Below the pieces are notes generated by a model. That model saw nothing but the letters and a program-made list of their open reading frames with translations, ran no database searches and was not told the DNA's origin. The position numbers and the translations under genes were made by a program. A stretch of DNA of 64,000 nt from Enterobacter mori LMG 25706. Lineage in GTDB: Bacteria; Pseudomonadota; Gammaproteobacteria; Enterobacterales; Enterobacteriaceae. How positions within the stretch are numbered: position 1 is the first letter of the stretch; each line of letters begins with the position of its first letter. The stretch covers positions 753,858-817,857 of the forward strand of contig NZ_GL890776.1 of NCBI RefSeq assembly GCF_000211415.1. The letters are read 5' to 3'. Of the stretch, positions 18,547 to 28,681 are shown piece by piece.

Positions 18547-19335
18547 ATGGGTTTTCTTTCCGGTAAGCGCATTCTGGTGACTGGCGTTGCCAGCAAACTG
18601 TCCATCGCATACGGCATCGCACAGGCAATGCATCGCGAAGGCGCTGAGCTGGCGTTCACCTACCAGAACGACAAGCTGAAAGGCCGTGTTGAAGAGTTTG
18701 CCGCGCAGCTGGGTTCCAGCATTGTTCTGGAATGTGACGTTGCACAAGACGAAAGCATCGATGGCATGTTTGCTGAACTGGCTAAAACGTGGGAGAAATT
18801 CGACGGTTTCGTTCACTCCATCGGTTTCGCGCCTGGCGATCAGCTGGACGGCGACTACGTGAACGCGGTTACCCGTGATGGCTTCAAAATCGCTCACGAC
18901 ATCAGCTCCTACAGCTTCGTTGCGATGGCAAAATCCTGCCGCGCGATGTTGAACCCGGGCGCAGCCCTGCTGACCCTGTCCTACCTGGGCGCAGAGCGTG
19001 CTATCCCTAACTACAACGTGATGGGTCTGGCTAAAGCCTCTCTGGAAGCCAACGTTCGCTACATGGCGAATGCAATGGGTCCTGAAGGCGTGCGCGTTAA
19101 CGCCATCTCTGCAGGTCCTATCCGCACCCTGGCCGCTTCCGGTATTAAAGATTTCCGTAAAATGCTGGCACACTGCGAAGCGGTTACCCCGATTCGTCGT
19201 ACTGTGACCATTGAAGATGTGGGTAACTCTGCAGCTTTCCTGTGCTCTGACCTTTCTGCGGGTATCTCCGGCGAAGTGGTTCACGTTGACGGCGGTTTCA
19301 ACATCGCTGCCATGAACGAGCTGGAAATCAAATAA
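18547..19335 (+). CDS. fabI: Enoyl-ACP reductase (NADH)
   Basis: 262-residue short-chain dehydrogenase that reduces trans-2-enoyl-ACP in each round of fatty-acid elongation; essential and the triclosan target. The start [20 protein letters not shown] is set by homology and an AAGGA site; an in-frame ATG at 18502 would add an unlikely extension. Catalytic Tyr156 and Lys163 sit in [12 protein letters not shown], and Gly93, the usual site of triclosan-resistance changes, is wild type in [10 protein letters not shown]. It is the first backbone gene after the island. Confidence 0.98.
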   Translation: MGFLSGKRILVTGVASKLSIAYGIAQAMHREGAELAFTYQNDKLKGRVEEFAAQLGSSIVLECDVAQDESIDGMFAELAKTWEKFDGFVHSIGFAPGDQLDGDYVNAVTRDGFKIAHDISSYSFVAMAKSCRAMLNPGAALLTLSYLGAERAIPNYNVMGLAKASLEANVRYMANAMGPEGVRVNAISAGPIRTLAASGIKDFRKMLAHCEAVTPIRRTVTIEDVGNSAAFLCSDLSAGISGEVVHVDGGFNIAAMNELEIK

Positions 19336-19342
19336 GCGCGTG

Positions 19343-19368
19343 ACTCTCTTCCCGTCCGGGAAGAGAGT
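19343..19368 (+). terminator. fabI terminator
   Basis: ACTCTCTTCCC-GTCC-GGGAAGAGAGT is a perfect 11-bp stem followed by TTCTC, directly after the fabI stop. Confidence 0.8.
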
Positions 19369-19491
19369 TTCTCTCCCCCTGCAGCGCTCTTCGTTATTCC
19401 CTTCTGTTATTTGTTATCACCTAACAATATTTTTCCCCTCATCCGCCTTACGCCAGGATATTGATCGCCATTTTGAGATCAAGGAACGCCC

Positions 19492-20478
19492 ATGGAACAA
19501 CGCCGCTTTTCCGGCAAAGGCCACTGGTATCATGAAACCCAGTCCAACCACTCGCAAACGGATGTCCTGCCTTTGGTGCCCGAAGCCGCTAACGTCGACG
19601 ATCGTTTTTTGCTCGATTTAGAACTCCCTGAAAAGATTGTCACCGCCTGCCATGGCTGGCTCGCTCCCGCCAGGGCCTTGTGCCACCTTCTGTTCCCGCT
19701 CAATATTGAGGTTAACCGACTGCACACACTCAGTGCGTACGACAGACTCAGCACGGCGTTGACGGTCGCTCAGGCGTGTGGTGTTCAGCGACTTTGTAAC
19801 CACTACGCTGCCCTGCTCGCCCCCCTCCCTGGTCCTGACTCCTCACGCGAAAGCAATCGCCGCCTGGCACAAATCACGCAATATGCCCGCCAACTTGCCA
19901 GCTCACCAGACGTCATTGACCACAAAGCGCAGCTACAGCTCGATGAAGTGGGCCTGACAACCTATGACATTGTGCTGATCAACCAGATTATCGGCTTTAT
20001 TGGCTTTCAGGCGCGTGTTGTGGCGGTGTTTCAGGCGTTGCTGGGGCATCCTGTACGCTGGTTGCCCGGACACCATATTCCGCCGCATTCCTTACCGGTG
20101 ACTATTCGTGTCTGGACCCCTGTACTGCCCGTCGTCGAACTGCGCTACGCGACCCCATTCCAGCTTGAGTCGCTTTCACGCTGGCAAGCAGAGCCAGAAC
20201 TTCAGGCGCTCACGCCGGTGCTGAGCCACGAGCCTGCGCTACTCAACCTGACGGGCGAGATTCTGATCAATCACCGTCAAAGCGAGCCACAAACGCACGG
20301 GGCGCTTACTGCGGCAGTAGAGCTACTGACCCGTTCACCGGATCGTTTTAGCGCGGCACAATTCACGCCGCTGATTGATGCTGGGATCCCTGATATCCGC
20401 GCCATCAATCTGCTTACTCAAAGTGCATTTACTGGCTGGCTCGACCGCCTGCGAGTGGCGCTTGGCAAAGCGGAATAA
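19492..20478 (+). CDS. yciW: YciW-like protein of the carboxymuconolactone decarboxylase type
   Basis: 328 residues starting MEQRRFSGKGHWYHETQSN, with an AAGGA site upstream. It matches the E. coli YciW family, an uncharacterised protein with an AhpD/CMD-like fold. In E. coli its expression depends on CysB and it has been linked to cysteine and methionine metabolism. The usual paired redox cysteines of AhpD are not evident here. It is shorter at the N-terminus than some E. coli annotations. It lies between fabI and rnb as in E. coli. Confidence 0.88.
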   Translation: MEQRRFSGKGHWYHETQSNHSQTDVLPLVPEAANVDDRFLLDLELPEKIVTACHGWLAPARALCHLLFPLNIEVNRLHTLSAYDRLSTALTVAQACGVQRLCNHYAALLAPLPGPDSSRESNRRLAQITQYARQLASSPDVIDHKAQLQLDEVGLTTYDIVLINQIIGFIGFQARVVAVFQALLGHPVRWLPGHHIPPHSLPVTIRVWTPVLPVVELRYATPFQLESLSRWQAEPELQALTPVLSHEPALLNLTGEILINHRQSEPQTHGALTAAVELLTRSPDRFSAAQFTPLIDAGIPDIRAINLLTQSAFTGWLDRLRVALGKAE

Positions 20479-20566
20479 CCGTATTTTTTACCCAAAGAGC
20501 GCTTGCTGAAGCAGTAAGATTCGCGTAAAACTGTCAGCCGCTCAATGGCTACGAAAATAGAACATT

Positions 20567-22504
20567 ATGTTTCAGGACAACCCGCTGCTAGCGCAGCTTA
20601 AACAGCAACTGCATTCCCAGACGCCGCGTGCAGAAGGGGTCGTAAAAGCCACGGAAAAGGGCTTTGGCTTCCTTGAAGTTGACGGGCAAAAGAGCTATTT
20701 CATCCCGCCTCCGCAGATGAAAAAAGTGATGCACGGCGATCGTGTCACAGCGGTTATTCATACGGAAAAGGAACGCGAGTCCGCCGAGCCAGAAGAACTG
20801 ATTGAACCCTTCCTGACTCGCTTCGTGGGCAAGGTACACAGAAAAGATGACCGTCTTTCCATCGTGCCGGACCATCCCCTCCTGAAAGATGCTATTCAGT
20901 GCCGTGCTGCACGTGGCGTTGAGCATGATTTTAAAGAGGGTGACTGGGCCGTTGCTGAAATGCGCCGCCACCCTCTCAAAGGCGACCGTGGTTTCTATGC
21001 TGAGCTGACGCAATTTATCACCTTCGGCGACGACCACTTCGTCCCGTGGTGGGTAACGCTGGCGCGTCACAATCTTGAAAAAGAGGCGCCAGACGGCGTC
21101 GCGACAGAAATGCAGGACGAAGGTCTGTCACGCCGTGACCTGACCAGTCTGGACTTTGTCACCATCGACAGTGCCAGCACCGAAGACATGGACGATGCGC
21201 TGTTTGCAGAAGAGACTGCGGATGGCAAAGCGCCCCTCACCGTCGCGATTGCCGATCCTACCGCCTGGATTGTCGAAGGCAGTAAACTGGACGATATGGC
21301 AAAAGTGCGTTCGTTCACCAACTACCTGCCGGGCTTCAATATCCCGATGCTGCCGCGTGAACTCTCTGACGATCTCTGCTCGCTGCGCCCGAATGAAGTG
21401 CGCCCGGTACTCGCCTGCCGCATGACTATCGCCGCCGACGGCACGATTGAAGACGATATCGAATTTTTTGCTGCGACCATCGAGTCCAAAGCCAAGCTGG
21501 CCTATGACGACGTGTCCGACTGGCTGGAAAACACCGGCACCTGGCAACCTGAAAACGACGCCATTGCCGCGCAAATTCGACTGTTGCATCGCGTGTGTCT
21601 GAACCGCAGTGAATGGCGTAAAACCCATGCGCTGGTCTTTAAGGATCGTCCGGACTACCGTTTCGTGTTGGGTGAAAAAGGCGAAGTGCTGGATATCGTT
21701 GCTGAACCACGCCGTATCGCTAACCGTATTGTTGAAGAAGCCATGATTTCGGCCAACATTTGTGCCGCCCGCGTATTGCGCGACAAGTTAGGCTTCGGCA
21801 TCTATAACGTGCATACCGGATTCGATCCGGCTAACACTGAGGCGCTGGCTGCCCTGCTGAAAACGCATGACGTGCATGTCGATCCTGAAGAAGTGCTGAC
21901 GCTGCAAGGCTTCTGCAAACTTCGTCGCGAACTCGATGCGCAACCATCCGGTTTCCTCGACAGCCGTATTCGCCGCTTCCAGTCCTTTGCCGAAATCAGC
22001 ATCGAACCGGGCCCGCATTTCGGTCTGGGGCTTGAAGCCTATGCTACCTGGACCTCTCCGATTCGTAAGTACGGCGACATGGTAAACCATCGCCTGCTGA
22101 AAGCGATTATCAAAGGGGAATCGGTCGCACGTCCTCAGGATGATTCCACCGTGCAAATGGCCGAGCGCCGCCGCCTGAACCGTATGGCTGAACGCGATGT
22201 CGGTGACTGGCTGTACGCGCGCTTCCTGAATGATAAAGCTGGAACGGATGCCCGCTTCCCGGCAGAAATCATTGATATCAGCCGCGGCGGTATGCGCGTA
22301 CGTCTGGTGGACAACGGTGCCGTTGCTTTCATTCCTGCGCCATTCCTCCATGCTGTACGCGACGAACTGGTGTGTAGCCAGGAAAACGGAACCGTGCAAA
22401 TCAAAGGCGAAACGGTTTACAAAGTCACTGAGGTGATTGATGTGAATATCGCTGAAGTTCGCATGGAAACGCGCAGCATTATTGCGCGCCCGGTCGCCTT
22501 ATAA
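20567..22504 (+). CDS. rnb: Exoribonuclease II
   Basis: 645-residue RNase II (E. coli 644), a 3' to 5' processive exoribonuclease that degrades unstructured mRNA. The order is two N-terminal cold-shock domains, the RNB catalytic domain with the aspartate cluster [13 protein letters not shown] around residues 200-212, and a C-terminal S1 domain ([17 protein letters not shown]). The ATG at 20567 agrees with the family start [15 protein letters not shown]. Confidence 0.98.
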   Translation: MFQDNPLLAQLKQQLHSQTPRAEGVVKATEKGFGFLEVDGQKSYFIPPPQMKKVMHGDRVTAVIHTEKERESAEPEELIEPFLTRFVGKVHRKDDRLSIVPDHPLLKDAIQCRAARGVEHDFKEGDWAVAEMRRHPLKGDRGFYAELTQFITFGDDHFVPWWVTLARHNLEKEAPDGVATEMQDEGLSRRDLTSLDFVTIDSASTEDMDDALFAEETADGKAPLTVAIADPTAWIVEGSKLDDMAKVRSFTNYLPGFNIPMLPRELSDDLCSLRPNEVRPVLACRMTIAADGTIEDDIEFFAATIESKAKLAYDDVSDWLENTGTWQPENDAIAAQIRLLHRVCLNRSEWRKTHALVFKDRPDYRFVLGEKGEVLDIVAEPRRIANRIVEEAMISANICAARVLRDKLGFGIYNVHTGFDPANTEALAALLKTHDVHVDPEEVLTLQGFCKLRRELDAQPSGFLDSRIRRFQSFAEISIEPGPHFGLGLEAYATWTSPIRKYGDMVNHRLLKAIIKGESVARPQDDSTVQMAERRRLNRMAERDVGDWLYARFLNDKAGTDARFPAEIIDISRGGMRVRLVDNGAVAFIPAPFLHAVRDELVCSQENGTVQIKGETVYKVTEVIDVNIAEVRMETRSIIARPVAL

Positions 22505-22510
22505 GCTGTT

Positions 22511-22550
22511 AAATTGTCGACCCTTTCCTTCATGGGTGGGTCGACAAATT
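22511..22550 (+). terminator. rnb terminator
   Basis: TTGTCGACCC at 22514-22523 pairs with GGGTCGACAA at 22538-22547 around a 14-base loop, followed by ATTCTTCTCT. The rest of the 316-base gap to rpfR is AT-rich and should hold the rpfR promoter; I could not fix a confident -10/-35. Confidence 0.75.
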
Positions 22551-22820
22551 CTTCTCTCATCACAAACCACAAAATCACTGACTATTTTCAGTCTCCTCCC
22601 GCCCAAAATCGCCATAATTATCTACATTAAAAGAATCCCTTGATATTCGGTTACGTGAATTTTTATCTGCTGAGTATCCTTTTTAACCTGACTCGTTTTA
22701 TTATAAGAAATCAGGGAAAAAACAATAAGTTCACTTCGGTTTTGCCGCTGTATCACAACGGAAAAGTCGACAACAAATGAATGATTTGTGCGCTAATGAG
22801 TAGCTGCGGGAGAAAACAGG

Positions 22821-24809
22821 ATGGACGATTTGGAGCAGAATTTGCTGTTTCGTTACATGGGAACCCACAGCCCCTGGTGGCGACTGACCGCTGACAGCAA
22901 TGCTCTGCATCTCTCCACCAGTGAAAATGCCGATGTGACGCAAGTGATCGCGCTGAATGATGAACAGGCCGCGCTCATCCGCCAGTTAACCGTTATCACT
23001 TCCAGTATCTCGATGACCCTCTCTTTGTACGGTGAAGATGTTCCTGTCCATCTGGTCGGGCGCAAAATTACCCGAAACGAGTGGGCCGGTACAGCCTCTG
23101 CCTGGCACGATACCCCTTCCGTTGCGCGCGATCTGGCGCAGGGTCTCTCTTTTGCCGAACAGGTTGTCTCAGAAGCCAATTCAGTTATCGTTATCCTGGA
23201 CCAGAACGGCAATATCCAGCGCTTTAACCGCCTGAGTGAAGAGTACACCGGGCTGAAAGAGCACGAGGTGATCGGGCAAAACGTCTTCAAACTGTTTATG
23301 ACCCGCAGCGAAGCCGCTGCTTCAAGACGTAATATCGCCGGTTTTTTTCGTAACGGCAGTTCCTACGAAGTTGAACGCTGGGTCAAGACCCGCAAAGGGC
23401 AGCGATTGTTTCTGTTCAGAAACAAATTTGTTCACAGCGGCAGCGGTAAAAATGAAATTTATCTTATCTGTTCCGGTACCGATATCACGGAGGAGCGGCG
23501 TGCTCAGGAACGCCTGCGCGTGCTGGCTAATACGGATACCATCACCGGACTGCCAAACCGAAACGCGATCCACGAGCTGATTTCCGATGCCATCGCCACC
23601 CGGGGAGACACTCAGGTCGGCGTGGTCTATCTCGACCTGGATAATTTTAAAAAGGTTAACGATGCCTATGGGCACATGTTTGGCGACCAATTATTGCAGG
23701 CCGTCGCCCTTGCCATTCTGAGTTGTCTGGATGAAGGTCAGGTGCTGGCGAGACTCGGCGGTGATGAGTTTATTGTGATGGCAACCGATACTTCGCAAGG
23801 CTCACTGGAAGCCATGGCATCGCGTATTTTGAGCCGGTTACGGCAACCCTTCCGCATCGGCTTAATTGAAATTTATACCGGCTGCTCTCTGGGCGTCGCC
23901 CTTGCCCCGCAGCATGGCAACGACCGCGAGAGCGTCATTCGCAACGCGGATACCGCGATGTATACCGCGAAAGAGAACGGGCGAGGCAAGTTCTGCGTTT
24001 TCTCTCCAGAGATGAACCAGCGCGTGTTCGAATATCTTTGGCTGGATACCAACCTGCGCAAAGCGCTGGATAACGACCAGCTCTTGATCCACTATCAGCC
24101 GAAAATGACCTGGCGCGGTGAAGTCAGAAGCCTGGAAGCGCTGGTGCGCTGGCAATCGCCAGAGCGCGGACTTATTCCTCCGCTGGAATTTATCTCTTAC
24201 GCTGAGGAGTCCGGATTGATTGTGCCGCTCGGTCGCTGGGTTATGCTGGACGTGGTGCGTCAGGTGGCTAAATGGCGCGATAAAGGCATTAACCTGCGGG
24301 TGGCGGTCAACGTATCAGCGCGTCAACTGGCAGACCAGACCATATTCAGTGACCTGAAACAGGCGCTGAAGGATCTGAATTTTGAATATTGCCCTATCGA
24401 TGTTGAACTGACCGAGAGCTGTCTTATCGAAAACGAAGAGCTGGCCCTTTCGGTCATCCAGCAGTTCAGCCAGCTTGGAGCGCAAATTCATCTGGACGAT
24501 TTCGGTACAGGCTATTCATCCCTGTCACAGCTGGCGCGTTTTCCTATCGATGCCATCAAGCTCGATCAGTCGTTTGTGCGGGATATCCATAAACAATCCA
24601 TTTCGCAGTCGTTGGTCCGTGCGATTGTGGCCGTCGCTCAGGCACTGAATCTGCAGGTCATTGCGGAAGGCGTGGAGAGCGCAAAAGAAGACGCCTTTCT
24701 GACTAAGAACGGCGTCAACGAACGGCAAGGTTTTCTGTTTGCTAAGCCGATGCCCGCTGCCGTTTTCGAGCGATGGCTAAAGCGCTATCAGTCACGAAAG
24801 ATGCGTTAA
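22821..24809 (+). CDS. rpfR: RpfR/PdeR: DSF-responsive PAS-GGDEF-EAL cyclic-di-GMP protein
   Basis: 662 residues, the counterpart of E. coli PdeR/Gmr (661) and Cronobacter/Burkholderia RpfR. An N-terminal region (about 1-95) corresponds to the RpfF-interaction domain. A PAS domain follows (about 110-225, [23 protein letters not shown]), then GGDEF with intact motif [11 protein letters not shown] near residue 314, then EAL with intact SLEALVRW near 438 and DDFGTGYSS. In RpfR the PAS domain binds cis-2-dodecenoic acid and raises c-di-GMP hydrolysis. E. coli lacks rpfF; here rpfF lies directly downstream, convergent, so the receptor has its likely signal synthase beside it. Both catalytic motifs look active. 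Confidence 0.93.
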   Translation: MDDLEQNLLFRYMGTHSPWWRLTADSNALHLSTSENADVTQVIALNDEQAALIRQLTVITSSISMTLSLYGEDVPVHLVGRKITRNEWAGTASAWHDTPSVARDLAQGLSFAEQVVSEANSVIVILDQNGNIQRFNRLSEEYTGLKEHEVIGQNVFKLFMTRSEAAASRRNIAGFFRNGSSYEVERWVKTRKGQRLFLFRNKFVHSGSGKNEIYLICSGTDITEERRAQERLRVLANTDTITGLPNRNAIHELISDAIATRGDTQVGVVYLDLDNFKKVNDAYGHMFGDQLLQAVALAILSCLDEGQVLARLGGDEFIVMATDTSQGSLEAMASRILSRLRQPFRIGLIEIYTGCSLGVALAPQHGNDRESVIRNADTAMYTAKENGRGKFCVFSPEMNQRVFEYLWLDTNLRKALDNDQLLIHYQPKMTWRGEVRSLEALVRWQSPERGLIPPLEFISYAEESGLIVPLGRWVMLDVVRQVAKWRDKGINLRVAVNVSARQLADQTIFSDLKQALKDLNFEYCPIDVELTESCLIENEELALSVIQQFSQLGAQIHLDDFGTGYSSLSQLARFPIDAIKLDQSFVRDIHKQSISQSLVRAIVAVAQALNLQVIAEGVESAKEDAFLTKNGVNERQGFLFAKPMPAAVFERWLKRYQSRKMR

Positions 24810-25675
24810 CTGGCCTGGCGCAACCCCGCCGCCTGATGGCGGTTTTGCAGCATAACCAGACGTTCCATATAAGCGATATCTTTCGGTTCAAGGCAAAACG
24901 CGGCATCGACCCAGTCTTCTGTAATATCCATCAGTTCACTGCGTGGCAGCTGCAAAACGCGGGTGCGCGCGCGCAGCATTGCCCTTACACCGTTCAGTTT
25001 AGGCTGCAGCGTGTCGATAAATGTTCGGACGGTGACATAGCTTTGTCCCGGTTCAAACAGCACATCCACCAGTCCGTGCTGTTCGTACCACTCAGCCGTA
25101 TGGGATTCCCCTTTGTAGATGAGCTCCTCTGCCAGCTTCATGCCTGAGCGGCGTGCAACGAGCGAATAGCCCCCCATCCCGGGGAAAAGATTAAAGGCGA
25201 TCTCCGGGAACCCTAACCGGGTATCGCGCTGAGCCAGGAGAAAATGGTGCGCCAGCGCAGCCTCGAAGCCGCCTCCTAAGGCGCTCCCTTCGACCATCGC
25301 CAGCGTAATTGCCCCGGTATCAAAACCCCGTGATGCGGCGTGTACGCAATCAACACAGGCACGCGCATATGCACGTAATGCTTCCCGGCGCCCGTTTTGA
25401 ATACAGTCTACGAAGAACTGCAAGTCCCCACCGGCGTTATACATATCGGGTACCAGCGATCCGGTAACCCAAAAATCGACCGCAAAACCGGACTGGCGAA
25501 CCAGCCAGGAAAGATTCATGATCTCCTCTATTAATGCGTGGTTGAAGCAAGGGCGCGGTTGCGACCGCAACATCATCCAGACAGTGCGACGCTCCGCCTC
25601 ATAATAGCCCGCTAGCTGAGTGAAACGTTCAGTATCGGTAAACAGTGTGCAGGTTGCTTGATTGATAACGGTCAT
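24806..25675 (-). CDS. rpfF: RpfF-type DSF signal synthase (crotonase family)
   Basis: 289-residue crotonase, the length of Xanthomonas RpfF. The two catalytic glutamates are in place: Glu138 in [12 protein letters not shown] and Glu158 in [18 protein letters not shown], matching RpfF Glu141 and Glu161. RpfF converts 3-hydroxyacyl-ACP to the cis-2 unsaturated acid and releases it by thioesterase action, giving BDSF-type signals. Ordinary enoyl-CoA hydratases do not share the FPGMGGYS stretch. A GAGGAAT site precedes the ATG. The gene converges on rpfR, and the two stop codons overlap in one TTAA at 24806-24809. E. coli has no gene here. Confidence 0.92.
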   Translation of the reverse strand: MTVINQATCTLFTDTERFTQLAGYYEAERRTVWMMLRSQPRPCFNHALIEEIMNLSWLVRQSGFAVDFWVTGSLVPDMYNAGGDLQFFVDCIQNGRREALRAYARACVDCVHAASRGFDTGAITLAMVEGSALGGGFEAALAHHFLLAQRDTRLGFPEIAFNLFPGMGGYSLVARRSGMKLAEELIYKGESHTAEWYEQHGLVDVLFEPGQSYVTVRTFIDTLQPKLNGVRAMLRARTRVLQLPRSELMDITEDWVDAAFCLEPKDIAYMERLVMLQNRHQAAGLRQAS

Positions 25676-25868
25676 AGTCTAATTCCTCTTAAAAAAAAGC
25701 GCCTTGCGCGCAGTTTTAGACTAATCCACTCATTAACCCTGCAGCATGAGAGGGAATAAAATTATCACTTTCATTTATGTACTTTAGTTATTGCATTTTT
25801 TCCCTTCTCTTTTGTTCCCATTTTCTGCATCATTGAAAATATTAACTTTTCGCTCCTGGGGTGAGATT

Positions 25869-26051
25869 ATGTCTGACATTGATGCACTGGCTGTGGCACG
25901 ACGTATTGATACGGTGCTGGATATCCTGGTTGCAGGTGATTATCACTCTGCGATCCGTAATCTTGAGATCCTTAAATCAGAGTTACTGGCTCACAAAGAT
26001 TCCGATTCTGCGCCAGAAAGCGCCCAGCCAAAAGCCCCGTGGGAAGTTTGA
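25869..26051 (+). CDS. yciZ: YciZ, UPF0509 small protein
   Basis: 60 residues starting [20 protein letters not shown] at ATG 25869, matching E. coli YciZ in most positions. It is a small soluble, probably helical protein of unknown function. Upstream is an AT-rich 190-base gap shared with the divergent rpfF. The longer frame from 25791 has no family support in its first 26 residues. Confidence 0.9.
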   Translation: MSDIDALAVARRIDTVLDILVAGDYHSAIRNLEILKSELLAHKDSDSAPESAQPKAPWEV

Positions 26052-26093
26052 CTCCACCGTTTCCGACCTCGTTTTGCTTTTTAAATGGATGCT

Positions 26094-26846
26094 ATGAATT
26101 CCCGACAACAAATCATTTTGCAGATGGTCATCGATCAGGGGCGCGTAAGCGTGGTCGATCTCGCTAAAACGACCGGCGTTTCTGAAGTCACAATCCGTCA
26201 GGATCTTAACCTTCTGGAAAAACAGAGCTACCTGCGTCGCGCGCATGGTTATGCCGTCCCACTGGACAGTGAAGACGTTGAAACCCGCATGATGAACAAT
26301 TATGCCCTCAAACGAGAACTGGCAGAATTTGCTGCGTCCTTAGTGAACAATGGTGAAACGGTCTTTATTGAGAATGGCAGCAGTAATGCCCTTCTGGCAC
26401 GCACACTGGCCGATCAAAAAGACGTAACCATTATTACCGTCAGCAGCTATATTGCGCATCTGCTGAAAGAGACGCGCTGTGAGGTCATTCTGCTGGGCGG
26501 TATTTACCAGAAGAAAAGTGAAAGCATGGTGGGACCACTCACTCGCCAGTATGTCCAGCAGGTTCATTTCAGCAAAGCGTTCATTGGTATTGATGGCTGG
26601 CAACCTGACACCGGGTTCACCGGCCGGGATATGATGCGTTCTGACGTAGTAAATGCCGTGCTGGAAAAAGAGTGTGAAGCAATTGTCCTTACCGACAGTT
26701 CTAAATTCGGTTCCGTACATCCTTATATGATGGGCCCGATAAACCGATTTAGCCGCGTGATCACCGATGAACGACTGAGTGATGAACATCGCCAGCAGCT
26801 TGAGCATGACGGCCTGACCGTCGATATTGTGAGAAAACCTGCCTGA
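26094..26846 (+). CDS. yciT: YciT, DeoR-family transcription regulator
   Basis: 250 residues from ATG 26094 ([20 protein letters not shown]), the E. coli-type start; a second ATG three codons upstream is possible. The N-terminal DeoR winged helix has [23 protein letters not shown], and a sugar-phosphate-binding domain follows with [14 protein letters not shown] and [15 protein letters not shown]. DeoR proteins respond to phosphorylated sugars. In E. coli YciT has been tied to osmotic stress genes. It lies 42 bases after yciZ and upstream of osmB. Confidence 0.94.
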   Translation: MNSRQQIILQMVIDQGRVSVVDLAKTTGVSEVTIRQDLNLLEKQSYLRRAHGYAVPLDSEDVETRMMNNYALKRELAEFAASLVNNGETVFIENGSSNALLARTLADQKDVTIITVSSYIAHLLKETRCEVILLGGIYQKKSESMVGPLTRQYVQQVHFSKAFIGIDGWQPDTGFTGRDMMRSDVVNAVLEKECEAIVLTDSSKFGSVHPYMMGPINRFSRVITDERLSDEHRQQLEHDGLTVDIVRKPA

Positions 26847-27040
26847 CTCTCCTCTGCGCCTGAATAACGGGCGCAAATCTCTCCCTCTCTCTGAGATGAT
26901 TCCGAAGCCTGCTTTAAGAGTTTTTACCTGTTTAACCTGGGCTAAAGAGGTAAAATTATTATTAGCGATATAACAGGAAGTGACTATCACTTGCGTGATT
27001 ACGTAACACCTGCGCGACTAGCTTTCATGGAAAACAGAAT

Positions 27041-27067
27041 TTAAGTATGACTATTGTCTATACTTAA
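27041..27067 (+). promoter_or_regulatory. osmB promoter with inverted repeat
   Basis: TTAAGTAT at 27041-27048 and ATACTTAA at 27060-27067 form an 8-bp inverted repeat. Within it CTATACTT (27058-27065) fits the extended -10 preferred by sigma-S. It lies about 45 bases before the osmB ATG. E. coli osmB is induced by osmotic shock and stationary phase from a promoter at this place. Confidence 0.6.
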
Positions 27068-27110
27068 AGTGCACTTCTTTCCGTGAATCGATAATTCAGG
27101 AGAAAGTATT

Positions 27111-27329
27111 ATGACCTTTACCAGCAAAAAAATCGCTGCCGCTGTTCTGGCAATTACAGTAGCTATGTCCCTGAGCGCCTGCTCTAACTGGTCTAAACGT
27201 GACCGTAACACCGCGATTGGTGCGGGTGCCGGTGCTCTTGGTGGTGCGGTATTAACGGATGGTAGTACGCTGGGTACATTAGGTGGTGCTGCTGTCGGCG
27301 GCATTATCGGTCACCAGGTGGGCAAATAA
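27111..27329 (+). CDS. osmB: Osmotically inducible lipoprotein B
   Basis: 72 residues, the E. coli length. Signal MTFTSKKIAAAVLAITVAMS ends in lipobox LSAC, followed by a glycine-rich glycine-zipper region (AIGAGAGALGGAVLTDGSTLGT and GGIIGHQVGK). It is an outer-membrane lipoprotein induced by high osmolarity and RcsB-type envelope stress in E. coli. A ribosome site AGGAGAAAG precedes the start. Confidence 0.97.
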   Translation: MTFTSKKIAAAVLAITVAMSLSACSNWSKRDRNTAIGAGAGALGGAVLTDGSTLGTLGGAAVGGIIGHQVGK

Positions 27330-27397
27330 TCACCATAACGGCTCTCACCGGTCTAATAATATATTCAGTATTTTTCAGGTCTGACTTACACACGTAT

Positions 27398-27428
27398 AAA
27401 GAGCCACGGTTAACGCCGTGGCTCTTTT
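27398..27428. terminator. Bidirectional terminator between osmB and yciH
   Basis: AAAGAGCCACGG-TTAACG-CCGTGGCTCTTT is a perfect 12-bp stem with T-rich flanks on both strands. It serves the convergent osmB and yciH transcripts. Confidence 0.9.
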
Positions 27429-27431
27429 AAT

Positions 27432-27758
27432 TTAGCCACCCGCCAGTTTAACTTTCATTCCTTTGGCTTCGAGCAGCGTTTTAATTAAATCGCGTTTGTC
27501 GCCCTGAATTTCGATCACGCCATCTTTCACGGCACCGCCGCAGCCGCATTTCTTTTTTAATTCTGCGGCCAGTTTAGCCAGCTCCGCATCATCCAGATCG
27601 ATACCGGTAATCAGGCACACTCCCTTGCCCTTGCGACCACTGGTCTGACGCTGGATGCGCACGATGCCATCACCTTTAGGACGTTCAGCTTTCTCTTTTG
27701 GCTCATCGATACGCCCGGTGCCGGTGGAGTAGACCAGGCGGCTGTTGGAATCGCTCAT
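27432..27758 (-). CDS. yciH: YciH, SUI1/eIF1-like translation factor
   Basis: 108 residues with the SUI1 fold: RIQRQTSGRKGKGVCLITGIDL, then LKKKCGCGGAVKDGVIEIQGDKRD. It is a bacterial relative of eukaryotic initiation factor 1, reported in E. coli to affect start-codon fidelity and stress translation. Its ATG overlaps the pyrF stop (TGATG), as in E. coli, so the two are coupled. Confidence 0.96.
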   Translation of the reverse strand: MSDSNSRLVYSTGTGRIDEPKEKAERPKGDGIVRIQRQTSGRKGKGVCLITGIDLDDAELAKLAAELKKKCGCGGAVKDGVIEIQGDKRDLIKTLLEAKGMKVKLAGG

Positions 27759-28495
27759 CAGGCACCCTTTTTCAATGACGCGTTGATCGCTTTTAGCGTC
27801 TGCGCCGGATCCGCAGATTGCGTAACGGGACGGCCGATCACCATATAATCTACACCTGCAGCCAACGCTTGCTCTGGCGTCATAATGCGGCGCTGATCGC
27901 CAACCTCACTGCCCGCGGGACGAATACCCGGCGTGATAAGCTTAAATTGTTGGCCCAGTTCGGATTTGAAGCGCACCGCCTCCTGGGCTGAACAGACTAC
28001 CCCATCGAGACCACAGTTTTGCGTCAGACGAGCCAGACGTTCAGCTTGCTCAGCAGGTGACAACGTCACGCCAAGATCGCGCAGGTCAGATTCATCCATG
28101 CTGGTCAGCACGGTGACCGCAATCAGGAGCGGTGCATCTTTGCCGAAGGGCACCAGCGCCTCGCGCGCGGCGGTCATCATACGCGCCCCACCCGATGCAT
28201 GGACGTTGACCATCCACACACCAAGCTCGGCTGCTGCAGCGACGGCATGCGCAGTGGTGTTGGGAATATCATGGAATTTCAGGTCCAGGAAAACGTCAAA
28301 CCCACGCTGCTGAAGACCGCGGACAATTTGCGGACCAAACAGCGTAAACATCTCTTTGCCAACTTTCAGACGGCAATCTCGCGGATCGATACCATCAACA
28401 AAGGCCAGCGCGGTGTCGCGGTTATTATAATCAAGCGCAACAACAACAGGAGAATCAGTAATTACGCGGGAAGCGGAGGAAGTAACAGACGTCAT
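27758..28495 (-). CDS. pyrF: Orotidine-5'-phosphate decarboxylase
   Basis: 245 residues from ATG 28495, the E. coli length; an upstream in-frame start would add 41 unrelated residues. It decarboxylates OMP to UMP, the last step of de novo pyrimidine synthesis. The catalytic D-K-x-x-D motif is visible as [12 protein letters not shown]. The phosphate loop is [12 protein letters not shown] near the C-terminus. It is followed by yciH in one operon, with lapAB upstream. Confidence 0.98.
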   Translation of the reverse strand: MTSVTSSASRVITDSPVVVALDYNNRDTALAFVDGIDPRDCRLKVGKEMFTLFGPQIVRGLQQRGFDVFLDLKFHDIPNTTAHAVAAAAELGVWMVNVHASGGARMMTAAREALVPFGKDAPLLIAVTVLTSMDESDLRDLGVTLSPAEQAERLARLTQNCGLDGVVCSAQEAVRFKSELGQQFKLITPGIRPAGSEVGDQRRIMTPEQALAAGVDYMVIGRPVTQSADPAQTLKAINASLKKGA

Positions 28496-28681
28496 GACCA
28501 GCCCTTTTCGTCTATGGGCGCGCAGCGGCGCGGAACAGATAAACGGCCAGCATTCTACCTGCCAGCGGTGGACATTGACAGAATCGATTTCCTTTCCTGC
28601 CTGACCGAAAAATTGCACGGTGCTGACTCAGTGACAAAAACCCAACAGTATGTTGTAACTAAAATGAGGCGTTTTAAAAAA

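Noticed and set aside
18520..19284. 254-codon frame opposite fabI
   Set aside because: Antisense to an essential, fully recognised gene and without any family pattern.
24773..25147. Plus-strand frame overlapping the rpfF end
   Set aside because: Antisense to the crotonase, whose catalytic residues fix the coding strand.
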